Source: Magnetaquiglobus sp039908105 (GTDB taxonomy: Bacteria > Pseudomonadota > Magnetococcia > Magnetococcales > Magnetaquicoccaceae). Taken from it: a DNA stretch of 26,966 bases. Location: NCBI GenBank assembly GCA_039908105.1, contig JAMOBI010000036.1, positions 1-26,966 of the forward strand, in the 5' to 3' direction. The notes below the pieces were generated by a model. It did no database searches. It saw nothing but the letters and a program-made list of their open reading frames with translations, and was not told where the DNA came from. Each line of letters starts with the position of its first letter. Position 1 is the first letter of the stretch. Positions 15,725-22,933 of this stretch are shown here, piece after piece. Position numbers and translations under genes: made by a program.

Positions 15725-16840
15725 CTATTCTTCTGTCTTCTCAGGTGATTTCCAGACAAACCGCCTTTTGAGACGATTCCCCCAAGAAAACAGTACGTGT
15801 TTGTCATGTTGCAATCGTCCCACAACGATTCCTGGAGCAAGACCTAATTGCTCGGCAAACGATTCCACGGACGTAAACGTGGGAGATGAGCGTTGTATGA
15901 ATGAACGCCACATGTCGGGCGGGATCAGCATGTCGGCAGCAAACCGGTTCGCCTCCTCTTCTTTGTCTTGACTGTCCCCCTCATCCCATTCAAGAAATAC
16001 ATCCTTTTTCCCGTGCAACAGGATATGACCGGCTTCATGAAAAAACGTGAACCAGAGCTGGTCGTCGCTTTTGTAGCGCAAACTAAGCTGAATCAATGCC
16101 TTATCTGGTGTCAACCACTTGGTTGCACCGGATAGACCCGTGTGAGGGAGTTCTGGGACAAATGCCACCGCAACACCAACATCGGCGCACAATTTGACAA
16201 GACGTCTCTGAAATATTTGGGGTGGTTCCCTGGTTAGAAGGCGTGCTTCATCTAAAGCACGCCTGAAGCCATCCCTATCATAAGGCGCACAGGAGATCTT
16301 TTGTGCCAGGCGTTCTCCTTGACGCAACCAAGCGGAGACAGCCTCGGCCTTGATGCTGCTTTTCTGAGACTGCCTGAAGGCTACTGCCAACGAATCCTCA
16401 CTGAAGGGCTTCCATTGCTCGCGGGATGCAACTCCCAAAAAACCAAGCAATGCAGCCACTTGATCCACCGGATCCCGGAAGACTTCAATCCATTTGAGTT
16501 CAACCATCTTTTTGATTGGAAATCCATTCAACCATTCGATGTCGGCTTCCAACTTCTTCCGATCAGCCAAACGAATCATGGTTTCATCGTACAGATTCTG
16601 AAGGTTGACCCAATATTGGATGGAACGACCGAGCACACGCTCAAACTTCAACGCCGTTTCGTGTGTGACTGGCGATTTGCCCTTGATGATCTCGTTGATA
16701 TGTTTCGAAGTCAGGCCGGTACGGCTGGATAGTTCGGCTTGACTCATAGCCAGACTGTCGAGGTGTTCTTCCAAGATTTCCCCTGGGTGAACGGCGTAAT
16801 CCGGGACAAATTGATTGGTGATTAACCTAGCCATGGCCAT
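15725..16840 (-). CDS. HigA-like antitoxin with fused ImmA/IrrE metallopeptidase domain
   Basis: A 371-residue protein. Residues about 15-75 form a HigA-type helix-turn-helix (HPGEILEEHL, MSQAELSSRTGLTSKHINEI, LGRSIQYWVNLQ). The C-terminal half carries an ImmA/IrrE zinc-protease motif HEAGHILLHG at about 266-275 with the downstream EEEANRFAADMLIP. The N-terminal part should bind the toxin and the operator; the protease part may control antitoxin or repressor turnover, as in ImmA-type systems. The ATG at 16840 has GGAGG 6 nt upstream. It overlaps the end of the toxin gene by 14 bp, so translation is coupled. An upstream in-frame start at 16897 lies inside the toxin gene. GC content is lower than in the flanking kinase, consistent with transfer. 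Confidence 0.88.
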   Translation of the reverse strand: MAMARLITNQFVPDYAVHPGEILEEHLDSLAMSQAELSSRTGLTSKHINEIIKGKSPVTHETALKFERVLGRSIQYWVNLQNLYDETMIRLADRKKLEADIEWLNGFPIKKMVELKWIEVFRDPVDQVAALLGFLGVASREQWKPFSEDSLAVAFRQSQKSSIKAEAVSAWLRQGERLAQKISCAPYDRDGFRRALDEARLLTREPPQIFQRRLVKLCADVGVAVAFVPELPHTGLSGATKWLTPDKALIQLSLRYKSDDQLWFTFFHEAGHILLHGKKDVFLEWDEGDSQDKEEEANRFAADMLIPPDMWRSFIQRSSPTFTSVESFAEQLGLAPGIVVGRLQHDKHVLFSWGNRLKRRFVWKSPEKTEE

Positions 16841-17174
16841 GAGTATCCTCCACACGGAGAATCGTGATCGCGGTGATTTGAGACCAATCGGTCCCACCTT
16901 CCGGTAATTGTGGTATAGGTCTGTGGGATGGTTGGAAAATCAAGCGAAAGGGGTGGTCCAAATCCATGGAGAACTCCCCTTTTCGGTCACCTTTCAATTC
17001 ATGACACCGCTCTGGAAGACTTTCAGGCGGCCAGAACTCCTGCAAATTGACCGCACTGTGGAGTGAGGCAAGACGCCTGGCAATTTTCACCGATTGACGC
17101 CCGTACTCTTTCCTAAGCAAATTCAGCTCATTAAAGGTTTTACCAAGTTTCAAGGTGCGATAGGAAATTACCAT
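16827..17174 (-). CDS. HigB/RelE-family toxin
   Basis: A 115-residue basic protein with the HigB-type core: LPERCHELKGDRKGEFSMD followed by DHPFRLIFQP. HigB toxins of the RelE fold are ribosome-dependent mRNA interferases that block translation when antitoxin is lost. Toxin first and antitoxin second is the normal higBA order, and the two genes overlap. The ATG at 17174 has only AGG, inside the operator palindrome, as a possible ribosome site, so toxin translation is probably weak. The C terminus is a little longer than in short HigB proteins and contains an inserted-looking GGTDWSQITAITILRVED segment, also usual in this subfamily. Identification rests on motifs read by eye. Confidence 0.85.
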   Translation of the reverse strand: MVISYRTLKLGKTFNELNLLRKEYGRQSVKIARRLASLHSAVNLQEFWPPESLPERCHELKGDRKGEFSMDLDHPFRLIFQPSHRPIPQLPEGGTDWSQITAITILRVEDTHGHG

Positions 17175-17179
17175 AAAGA

Positions 17180-17196
17180 TTAACCTGTCAGGTTAA
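17180..17196 (-). promoter_or_regulatory. Palindromic operator of the higBA-like operon
   Basis: A perfect 17-bp palindrome, TTAACCTG-T-CAGGTTAA, ends 5 bp upstream of the toxin start codon. On the minus strand a TTGAAT lies just upstream (17206-17201), with TAATCT or GTTAAT downstream as possible -10. The palindrome therefore sits between the promoter elements, where the HTH antitoxin should bind and repress. A wider inverted repeat TTCAAGCAG (17201-17209)/CTGCTTGAA (17260-17268) lies further upstream. Confidence 0.7.
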
Positions 17197-17414
17197 AAAA
17201 TTCAAGCAGAAAATCTCTTCAGCACCAAATATCCACTGAGAGGCTCCATAGCATCATACCTGCTTGAATCATAACAGATCATGTTGACCATGCCAACAAA
17301 ACGGCATTTTGAAAGGTGCAAAACTCCGCTTGACATTACCTTGCGCCACGTATCAGCTCCCCCTCGCCATGAAAAAGCCTTGCACTCCATTTGCGTCAAT
17401 ATGGACAAAATACT

Positions 17415-17538
17415 GGTTCTGTTGTTCGGCGGGGATGAGCGGCGGGTGGCCGAGGAGTTGTCGGAGGTATTGATTCTGCCCAAGCCGATCCGGCGGGCAC
17501 AGGTTTATCAGGCGGTGAATCTGGCGCTTAAATTACCG
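17415..17538 (+). pseudogene. 3' fragment of a histidine-kinase receiver domain (direct repeat, copy 2)
   Basis: The reading frame KILVLLFGGDERRVAEEL...ILPKPIRRAQVYQAVNLALKLP is the same protein sequence as the end of the kinase at 15489-15612. It is an orphan fragment: no start, PAS or kinase domain precedes it, and the 128 bp between the toxin promoter and this point hold nothing recognisable. After LKLP the sequence departs from the kinase and the frame runs on into non-coding-looking text until 17760. The six differences are all synonymous, so the fragment probably came from another functional kinase gene of the same family or drifted while still coding. Confidence 0.8.
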
Positions 17539-17606
17539 TTGGAGGGGTTGGAGGAGTTGGATGTTGGGGAGGAGCGGGGGCAAAGATCGAGGCTTGGTTC
17601 TACTGC

Positions 17607-17671
17607 TTACAGGGGGCCTTGGGAGCGAAGATCCCCGGCAAGGGGCAGTAGCCGCCCCTGGCCCCCTGTAA
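17607..17671. terminator. Large GC-rich inverted repeat downstream of fur
   Basis: TTACAGGGGGCC (17607-17618) and GGCCCCCTGTAA (17660-17671) form perfect 12-bp arms. Inside, AGGGGC (17641-17646) pairs with GCCCCT (17654-17659). It starts 23 bp past the fur stop codon (minus strand) and also ends the kinase-fragment region. No T-run follows on either strand. It is either a bidirectional 3' structure or a REP-type sequence like that at 3994-4070. Confidence 0.5.
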
Positions 17672-17693
17672 TCCTACGGTTTCTTCCGCCTCC

Positions 17694-18128
17694 TCAATTA
17701 TCACTCGGACGATGCGGACAGGCTGGATTCAAACAGTTGACATACAATGATAACGAGTGATCCTGCACCGCGAAACCGCGCTTTTCGGCGATCTCCTTCT
17801 GGCGCTTCTCGATCACCGGATCCACGAACTCCTCCACCCGTCCACACTGCATGCAGACCAGGTGATCGTGATGCTCCCCCTGGTTGAACTCATAGATCGC
17901 CTTGCCAGACTCGAAGTGACTCCTCATCAACAACCCGGCATGCTCGAATTGGGTCAAAACCCGATAGATGGTCGCCAGACCGATCTCCTCGCCGTCGGAC
18001 ATCAATTTTCGATAAACATCCTCGGCACTCATGTGCTGGCCGGCATCCGACACAAACAGACGCAGCACCTTCATGCGCGGTGCAGTGGCCTTGAGGCCGA
18101 CGTTCTTGAGATCCTGATTCATGTCCAT
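17694..18128 (-). CDS. fur: Fur-family ferric uptake regulator
   Basis: A 144-residue metal-dependent repressor. The winged-helix part (residues about 5-85) contains KATAPRMKVLRLF and GLATIYRVLTQFEHAGL, the latter being the family recognition helix. The dimerisation/metal part has GEHHDHLVCMQCGRVEEF with His cluster and CxxC, and a second C-x4-C pair in CLNPAC. This pattern is Fur rather than Zur or PerR, although subtype cannot be proven. GGAGG lies 5 nt before the ATG at 18128; the upstream ATG at 18140 overlaps that ribosome site and is unlikely. It is divergent from the hydrolase-dmeF-cytidylyltransferase operon. A half Fur-box-like ATAATGAT (minus strand, near 18210-18217) lies in the shared control region. 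Confidence 0.94.
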   Translation of the reverse strand: MDMNQDLKNVGLKATAPRMKVLRLFVSDAGQHMSAEDVYRKLMSDGEEIGLATIYRVLTQFEHAGLLMRSHFESGKAIYEFNQGEHHDHLVCMQCGRVEEFVDPVIEKRQKEIAEKRGFAVQDHSLSLYVNCLNPACPHRPSDN

Positions 18129-18227
18129 GGCAACCTCCATCTATACCAAATACCCTATCAAGGATTGCAAGATTTTCCCACCCAAGCAAGAAAAACGCAA
18201 TGAGAATTCATCATTATTAGCAAATGC

Positions 18228-18256
18228 TTGAATTCGACAGACGAAGCCAGCATAAT
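18228..18256 (+). promoter_or_regulatory. Likely promoter of the hydrolase-dmeF-cytidylyltransferase operon
   Basis: TTGAAT (18228-18233) and CATAAT (18251-18256) are separated by exactly 17 nt on the plus strand. Transcription would start near 18263, about 54 nt before the first gene. The ATCATTATT at 18210-18218 just upstream matches one half of a Fur box, so Fur control of this promoter and of fur itself is possible. Confidence 0.5.
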
Positions 18257-18316
18257 TGATCAACATGATACGCATGCTTGTCATGCAAATATCGACTCAC
18301 GCAACGGAGTTTCGCC

Positions 18317-19144
18317 ATGACGCACCTTCTTGCGGTACTCACCCTGCTGATCACCGCCCTCTTGATCCCCACGCGTGCCCAGGCCGATCTCCTGATCCTG
18401 GCCCACGGCTATCTCGGTTCCGCCGCCTCCTGGGAGTCGAGCGGCGTGGTGCCGACCCTGACCCAAAAGGGGTGGGAGCGGGCCGGCATCCTCTCGATGG
18501 GCCCGGCGGGCGTGATGGAGATACCGGGTGGCGGACAAAAAGCCAAGAACAAACTCTATCTCGTGGAACTCCCCTCCATCGCCCCGCTTGGTTTGCAGGC
18601 CGATCACTTAAGCCCCATCTGGCGGCTGTTGGCCCAACGCCACCCGAACGAAAGGCTCATCCTGGTCGGACACTCGGTCGGCGGCGTGGTGCTGCGCCTC
18701 TCGCTGGTACGCGGCGAGGTGCCCAATCCGGCAGCCCTGATCACCATCGCCTCGCCCCATCTGGGGACGCCACGCGCCGAACAGGCCCTGAATGCCACCG
18801 ATGATCCCTGGCCGATTGAGATTTTGCGCGACTTCTTCGACGACGGTGATTACCGGACCCTGCGGGTCTCGCGCGGCCTCTACATCGACATCGTGCGCCA
18901 GCACCCCGGCTCGCTGCTCTTCTGGCTGAACCATCAACCCCACCCGGATATTCGCTACATCTCGGTGATGCGCGGCGGCCCCCTTGCCATGGGCGATATC
19001 CTGGTGCCCGGCATCAGCCAGGACATGAACAACATCCCGGCCCTGCGCGGCAAGGCCAGCGCGCAAATCGCCGGCGCCGGTCACGAACTTTTCTGGCCCG
19101 ATGGCCTGCTGCTCAACTCTCTATTGGAAAAACTGCCCCAATGA
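18317..19144 (+). CDS. Secreted alpha/beta-hydrolase (lipase/PGAP1-like)
   Basis: A 275-residue protein beginning with a clear signal peptide (MTHLLAVLTLLITALLIPTR, then AQA as likely cleavage site), so it is exported. The mature part starts LLILAHGYLGSAASW, a typical HG oxyanion region. The nucleophile elbow GHSVGG puts the catalytic Ser at about residue 119, and GAGHELFW near residue 256 supplies the His. SPHLGTP after the elbow is typical of esterase/lipase and PGAP1-like proteins. The substrate cannot be told. The ATG at 18317 has CGGAG 7 nt upstream; an earlier ATG at 18278 would bury the signal peptide. Its stop overlaps the next start (ATGA, 19141-19144), so it is co-translated with the metal exporter. 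Confidence 0.88.
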   Translation: MTHLLAVLTLLITALLIPTRAQADLLILAHGYLGSAASWESSGVVPTLTQKGWERAGILSMGPAGVMEIPGGGQKAKNKLYLVELPSIAPLGLQADHLSPIWRLLAQRHPNERLILVGHSVGGVVLRLSLVRGEVPNPAALITIASPHLGTPRAEQALNATDDPWPIEILRDFFDDGDYRTLRVSRGLYIDIVRQHPGSLLFWLNHQPHPDIRYISVMRGGPLAMGDILVPGISQDMNNIPALRGKASAQIAGAGHELFWPDGLLLNSLLEKLPQ

Positions 19145-20166
19145 TCAACCACGACAGCGCTCTCTGGCAACATGCTCACAGCTTCGGCCTTGAGGAGAAG
19201 CTGGAGGCTGAACAGCGCACCCACTGGGTGATCGCGCTCACCCTGATTACCATGATCATCGAGTTGATCGTCGGATACGCGACCGGTTCCATGGCGCTCA
19301 CCGCCGATGGTTGGCACATGGGCACCCATGCCGCAGCCTTGGGATTGGCGGCCTTTGCCTATGCCTTTGCCAGACGCCATGCCAACAATCCGCGCTTCAC
19401 TTTCGGATCCGGCAAGACCGGTCCTTTGGGCGGCTTCGCCAGTGCCGTGGCTTTGAGCATCGTCGCACTCTTGATCGCGGTTGAATCGCTGCAACGTTTG
19501 ATCACCCCCGTGCCGGTTGAGTTCTCCACCGCACTCTTCGTGGCGGTTTCGGGCCTGCTGGTCAACCTCGCCAGCGCCTGGCTGCTCGGCGGCACCCACC
19601 ATCACGGTCATGGTGATCATGGTCACGGCCATGATGACCATCACGACCATGATGACCATCACGACCATCACGACCACGACGACCATCACGACCATCATGA
19701 CCACGACGACCATGACGACCATGGTGTGCATGCTCAGGATCACAATCTGCGCGGGGCCTATCTACATGTGATCGCCGATGCCTTGACCTCGGTCACGGCG
19801 ATCGTGGCGCTGATCTGCGGCATGACCTTGGGGTGGGTGTGGATGGATCCGTTGATGGGACTCATCGGTTCGCTGGTCATTGCGGTCTGGGCCTATGGAT
19901 TGATCCGCGACAGCGCCAAGACCCTGCTCGATGCCGAGGACAACTTTCCCTTGCGAGACCGGATCCGTGCCCGAATCGAGGCGCACGAGGATCTGGAAGT
20001 GGCGGATCTGCATCTGTGGCGCGTGGGTCCGACCAGCCACGCCTGCATCCTCTCCCTCATCACCCATAACCCCGAGGACGCGGACCATTACAAGGCGATG
20101 CTGCACGGCATCAGCGGTCTGGATCACGTCACCGTGGAGGTCAACCACTGCCGGACCTGCCCATGA
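19141..20166 (+). CDS. dmeF: Cation diffusion facilitator, DmeF-like Co2+/Ni2+ exporter
   Basis: A 341-residue inner-membrane protein with six predicted helices. Helix 2 carries ADGWHMGTHAAAL, where the usual HxxxD metal site reads HMGTH, a form I associate with DmeF-type transporters. Helix 5 has HVIAD (HxxxD). Between helices 4 and 5 (residues about 151-200) lies an extreme His/Asp loop made of repeated DHHDH and HDD units, a cytoplasmic metal-collecting segment. The C-terminal domain (SRDSAKTLLDAED to HCRTCP) fits the CDF cytoplasmic dimer domain. The family exports divalent metals using the proton gradient. Co/Ni preference is inferred from the helix 2 motif and His loop. It overlaps both neighbours by 4 bp. 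Confidence 0.88.
   Translation: MINHDSALWQHAHSFGLEEKLEAEQRTHWVIALTLITMIIELIVGYATGSMALTADGWHMGTHAAALGLAAFAYAFARRHANNPRFTFGSGKTGPLGGFASAVALSIVALLIAVESLQRLITPVPVEFSTALFVAVSGLLVNLASAWLLGGTHHHGHGDHGHGHDDHHDHDDHHDHHDHDDHHDHHDHDDHDDHGVHAQDHNLRGAYLHVIADALTSVTAIVALICGMTLGWVWMDPLMGLIGSLVIAVWAYGLIRDSAKTLLDAEDNFPLRDRIRARIEAHEDLEVADLHLWRVGPTSHACILSLITHNPEDADHYKAMLHGISGLDHVTVEVNHCRTCP
19594..19740 (+). repeat. Low-complexity CAC/CAT-GAC repeat coding the His-rich loop
   Basis: About 147 bp of imperfect tandem GACCATCAC-type units encode alternating Asp and His in the DmeF-like protein. The repeated codons make the tract prone to length change by slippage in multiples of three. Confidence 0.8.
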
Positions 20167-21350
20167 AACTGCTCGCCGTCATCCCGGCCCGTTGCGGCAG
20201 CAAAGGTTCTGCCAACCGATTCCTTCAGGATCTGGGTGGCCGTCCTCTGCTCGCCTGGACCGTCGAACACGCCTTGAACTGTCCGGCGGTCACCCGCACC
20301 GTGGTTCTCACCGATCAGGAGGAGGTGGCACAGAGCGCTCGTCTGGCCGGGGCCGAGGTACCACTGCTGATTCCCGCCTCGCTCGCCAAGGAGGGGGTCT
20401 CGTTGGAGACGGCGTTGGCTCCCCTGATAGAGGAGTTTGCCAAACGGGAGTTCTTCAAGCCCGATGCGATTATGATTTTGAGTCCGACCACGCCGTTGCG
20501 TTCGCCGGGACGGGTGACCGCAGCCATTTGGCAGTTCCAGGCCGAGGGAGCGGACTCGCTGGTAAGCGTCTGTGCCATGCCGCAGCTCTTCTGGACCAAT
20601 GCGCGCAATCCGCGTCCGGGGTTTGATCTGCGCTACCGTACCCGGGTTCAGGAGATGAATGAGGCAGACCGCAGTTTCCGGGAGAACGGTTCGATCGCCA
20701 TCGCGCGCGGGGAGTTGCTGCGCGAGAACAAGAGTCTGGTGGGCGGCAAGGTGACGCTGTTTTTGATGGATGAGAAAGAGAGTCAGGAGATCGATACCCT
20801 GCTCAACTGTCGCCCGTCGCAGGAGTGGCGTTGCGAGCGGATCGCTCCGGATCCGGTACGTGGCTCGCCGTTGGAGTGGATGGATGCCGTGGTGTTCGAT
20901 TTCGATGGCGTGTTGACCGACAACCGGGTAATGGTGAATCAGGACGGCGTTGAGTCGGTTATCTGCAGCCGCGGCGACGGCATGGGGTTCGATATGTTAC
21001 GTGCAGCGGGAATTCCGGCCTTCATCATGTCCACGGAGACCAATCCGGTGGTCTCCGCGCGGGCCCGCAAGCTCAAACTGCCGGTGTTCCAGGCGGTGCG
21101 CGACAAGGGTGTGGCATTGGAGGCGTTGTGTCAGGAGCACGGGTTCAAGCCGGAGCGGATCATCTTTGTCGGCAACGACATCAATGATCTGCCGGCCATG
21201 AAGGTGGCGGGCTTCCCGGTGGCGGTGGCCGATGCGCAGGCGGTGGTGCGCAAGGCGGCCTGGCGGGTGTTGAAAACGCCCGGCGGTGCCGGAATCGTGC
21301 GAGAGTTGATCGAGGTGATTCTGGGCTTGCCGGATGCCATGCCGGCGTAA
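20163..21350 (+). CDS. Bifunctional CMP-sialic-acid/acyl-sugar synthetase fused to KdsC-like HAD phosphatase
   Basis: A 395-residue two-domain protein. Residues 1-230 match NeuA/CMP-acylneuraminate cytidylyltransferases: the CTP-binding start LLAVIPARCGSKGSANRFL (usual form ARGGSKGIPxKN, so G to C and a changed Lys/Asn part), then ILSPTTPLRSPG and the region around FRENGSIAIA. Residues about 240-390 form a KdsC-type HAD phosphatase with FDFDGVLTDN, MSTETN, KGVALEAL and VGNDINDLPAM. The expected role is activation of a nonulosonic acid with CTP for surface polysaccharide, plus removal of the phosphate of its 9-phosphate precursor. The same fusion order occurs in vertebrate CMAS and some bacteria. 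It begins inside the stop of dmeF (ATGA) and repeat copy E follows. No other nonulosonic acid genes are in the window. Confidence 0.87.
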   Translation: MKLLAVIPARCGSKGSANRFLQDLGGRPLLAWTVEHALNCPAVTRTVVLTDQEEVAQSARLAGAEVPLLIPASLAKEGVSLETALAPLIEEFAKREFFKPDAIMILSPTTPLRSPGRVTAAIWQFQAEGADSLVSVCAMPQLFWTNARNPRPGFDLRYRTRVQEMNEADRSFRENGSIAIARGELLRENKSLVGGKVTLFLMDEKESQEIDTLLNCRPSQEWRCERIAPDPVRGSPLEWMDAVVFDFDGVLTDNRVMVNQDGVESVICSRGDGMGFDMLRAAGIPAFIMSTETNPVVSARARKLKLPVFQAVRDKGVALEALCQEHGFKPERIIFVGNDINDLPAMKVAGFPVAVADAQAVVRKAAWRVLKTPGGAGIVRELIEVILGLPDAMPA

Positions 21351-21410
21351 AAAAAACGCTTACCGGGGTCTGCGGAGCTCAGGTTCCCAGGGTATGGGAC
21401 TTAAACCGCA

Positions 21411-21642
21411 CCCAGCCTGGAATGAGTCGTTTTTTAAGAGAGGGTCTGGGAGATTCATCTCCCAGGGTTTTGCTTTTGACTTTAGCGCGCTCTGCAAAAG
21501 AAGCATTTTTTGCGCCTTTTCTAAAAAAATGCGCCGCGCGCCGCCTTCGCGGGAGTCTTTTCCGCCTTTCGGAAACGACTCTGTGCATTTTTTGCACGCG
21601 GCCTTGCGAAAAACGACGTATCCCAAAATGGGTGCGGTTTAA
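21411..21642 (-). repeat. MITE-like intergenic repeat, copy E (full length, cleanest ends)
   Basis: A 232-bp copy with the best terminal inverted repeat: TTAAACCGCACCCA on the left and TGGGTGCGGTTTAA on the right. It holds the same blocks in the same order as copy D, with the hairpin CTGGGAGA-TTCA-TCTCCCAG and a core slightly enlarged by CCTTTTCTAAAAA. It begins 61 bp after the stop of the cytidylyltransferase/phosphatase gene and ends 34 bp before the stop of the convergent AlbA gene. Confidence 0.88.
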
Positions 21643-21675
21643 AGCCAATTCCTCCATTTCCTCTGACGAAGATCT

Positions 21676-22929
21676 TCACGCCTCGATACCGACGGTTGCC
21701 GCGTGGATGGTCAACAGCAATTCCGCATCATCGATCAGACGATACTCCGGTCGACGTCCAGAGAGTCTCAGACTCTCCGAAAAAATGATCGGCACCCCTT
21801 CCCCACGCTTATCCATGATGAACTTTCGTTCATGCGCAAACTCGCTCGGAAAAGCGGGACATCTGGCCAACAAACTGGTCACCAGCTCGTTGCGGGAGGA
21901 TTGACGCAGGGGCAGGCTTTCGATTGTCATGGTGTTGGGAATGGTTCCGGGTGAATACAGTTCGAGCCGGTCGGCGAATTGATGCAGGCGAATTTTGGAA
22001 CCGTAAATCGAGTAGTCCCGGTGGGCCACGGCGTTGACCACAGCTTCAAACACCGCCTTCATCGAGAATTGTGGAATCTCTTGTCGCGCCGGTGACTTGA
22101 TCGCATGCATGCGCATGTTTCGTTCGACAAACCGGCACGCCTCCCGAATCTGGACATCGAGCGGTCCGACGATATCCCTGGCGTCCAGCTGGTAAGCCCC
22201 GTTCCGTTCCGTTCCCCGATAGCAGACCGCCTGGATGAAGGCTGTGGACAGCTGCTCATCCGGTCGTTGGGTGGCCATCAGTACACCCGTCACACTGGGG
22301 CGAACCACACCATCCTCGTCCTGAGTCAACAGTTTGAGCTTGAGCAGAAACTCCTCGTCAGCCTCGGGTGAGAGCGGGGTACGGAATTTTTCCCAAAGCG
22401 TTTTGACTAGACCATGCCGATCCACGCTGGAGACGGCCTGTTCGTCAAAACGGATCATCCGGGCCTGACTCCGCTGTTGAAACAGACGGGAGAGGAAGTC
22501 AGGGGTCATCTGGCGCTTCGAATCGCCTATCCGATGGAAATAGCCTCCCGGACTCTGGTGGACGAAAAGACTCTTGGGTACATCGATCCGCATGATGATC
22601 CGTTCCTGGCCATCCTCGGCAGGCACGTGGAGCTTGCGAATGCGGCAGAACAGCGGTGGTTTGATCGAATCGTTGCAGATGCCGCCGATCCAGCTCTCCA
22701 CGCTCTCCAGTCTATCCGGCGGAATGCCGGCAATTGTGCGCGATTTATCCTCCACGCCCAGAACTACCACCCCATGGTTGCTGTTGGCCATGGCGGCCAG
22801 TTCATCCGCCATGGCGTCCCTGTGCGGCTCGACCACGCGCCCCCCCCGATATTCGAGATTCTTCAACTCCAGGGTGGAATCCTCGCCCAAACGGATCTGA
22901 TTCATCAACTCGTCGATGCTGTCATACAT
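21676..22929 (-). CDS. AlbA_2 (Schlafen-type) protein with C-terminal GHKL ATPase domain
   Basis: A 417-residue protein of the COG2865 type. The N-terminal AlbA_2 domain (about 12-130) has EDSTLELKN, DELAAMANSNHGVVVLGVED and GYFHRIGDSKRQM. The C-terminal part (about 285-385) has a GHKL/HATPase-like nucleotide site with FEAVVNAVAHRDYSIYG, LYSPGTIP and SSRNELV. Such proteins were long called putative transcriptional regulators. AlbA_2 is shared with Schlafen RNases, and the family is frequent in phage-defence loci. No clear RNase catalytic triad was assigned. It starts 4 bp after the PHP-ATPase stop, so the two form one operon. Convergent with the sugar operon across repeat copy E. Confidence 0.88.
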   Translation of the reverse strand: MYDSIDELMNQIRLGEDSTLELKNLEYRGGRVVEPHRDAMADELAAMANSNHGVVVLGVEDKSRTIAGIPPDRLESVESWIGGICNDSIKPPLFCRIRKLHVPAEDGQERIIMRIDVPKSLFVHQSPGGYFHRIGDSKRQMTPDFLSRLFQQRSQARMIRFDEQAVSSVDRHGLVKTLWEKFRTPLSPEADEEFLLKLKLLTQDEDGVVRPSVTGVLMATQRPDEQLSTAFIQAVCYRGTERNGAYQLDARDIVGPLDVQIREACRFVERNMRMHAIKSPARQEIPQFSMKAVFEAVVNAVAHRDYSIYGSKIRLHQFADRLELYSPGTIPNTMTIESLPLRQSSRNELVTSLLARCPAFPSEFAHERKFIMDKRGEGVPIIFSESLRLSGRRPEYRLIDDAELLLTIHAATVGIEA

Positions 22930-22933
22930 GCCT

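Noticed and set aside
17281..17760. A 159-codon frame read as a real small response regulator
   Set aside because: Only the central part is receiver-like and it covers just the end of the domain without the phospho-Asp; the rest is non-coding, so it is called a fragment.
18202..18220. A complete Fur box in the fur/hydrolase control region
   Set aside because: Only one half (ATAATGAT) matches; the second half does not fit the consensus, so it is mentioned as weak evidence only.
19081..19743. Minus-strand frame rich in Met and Val (MVVVVMVVM-type)
   Set aside because: It is only the antisense reading of the His/Asp codon repeat in the CDF transporter.
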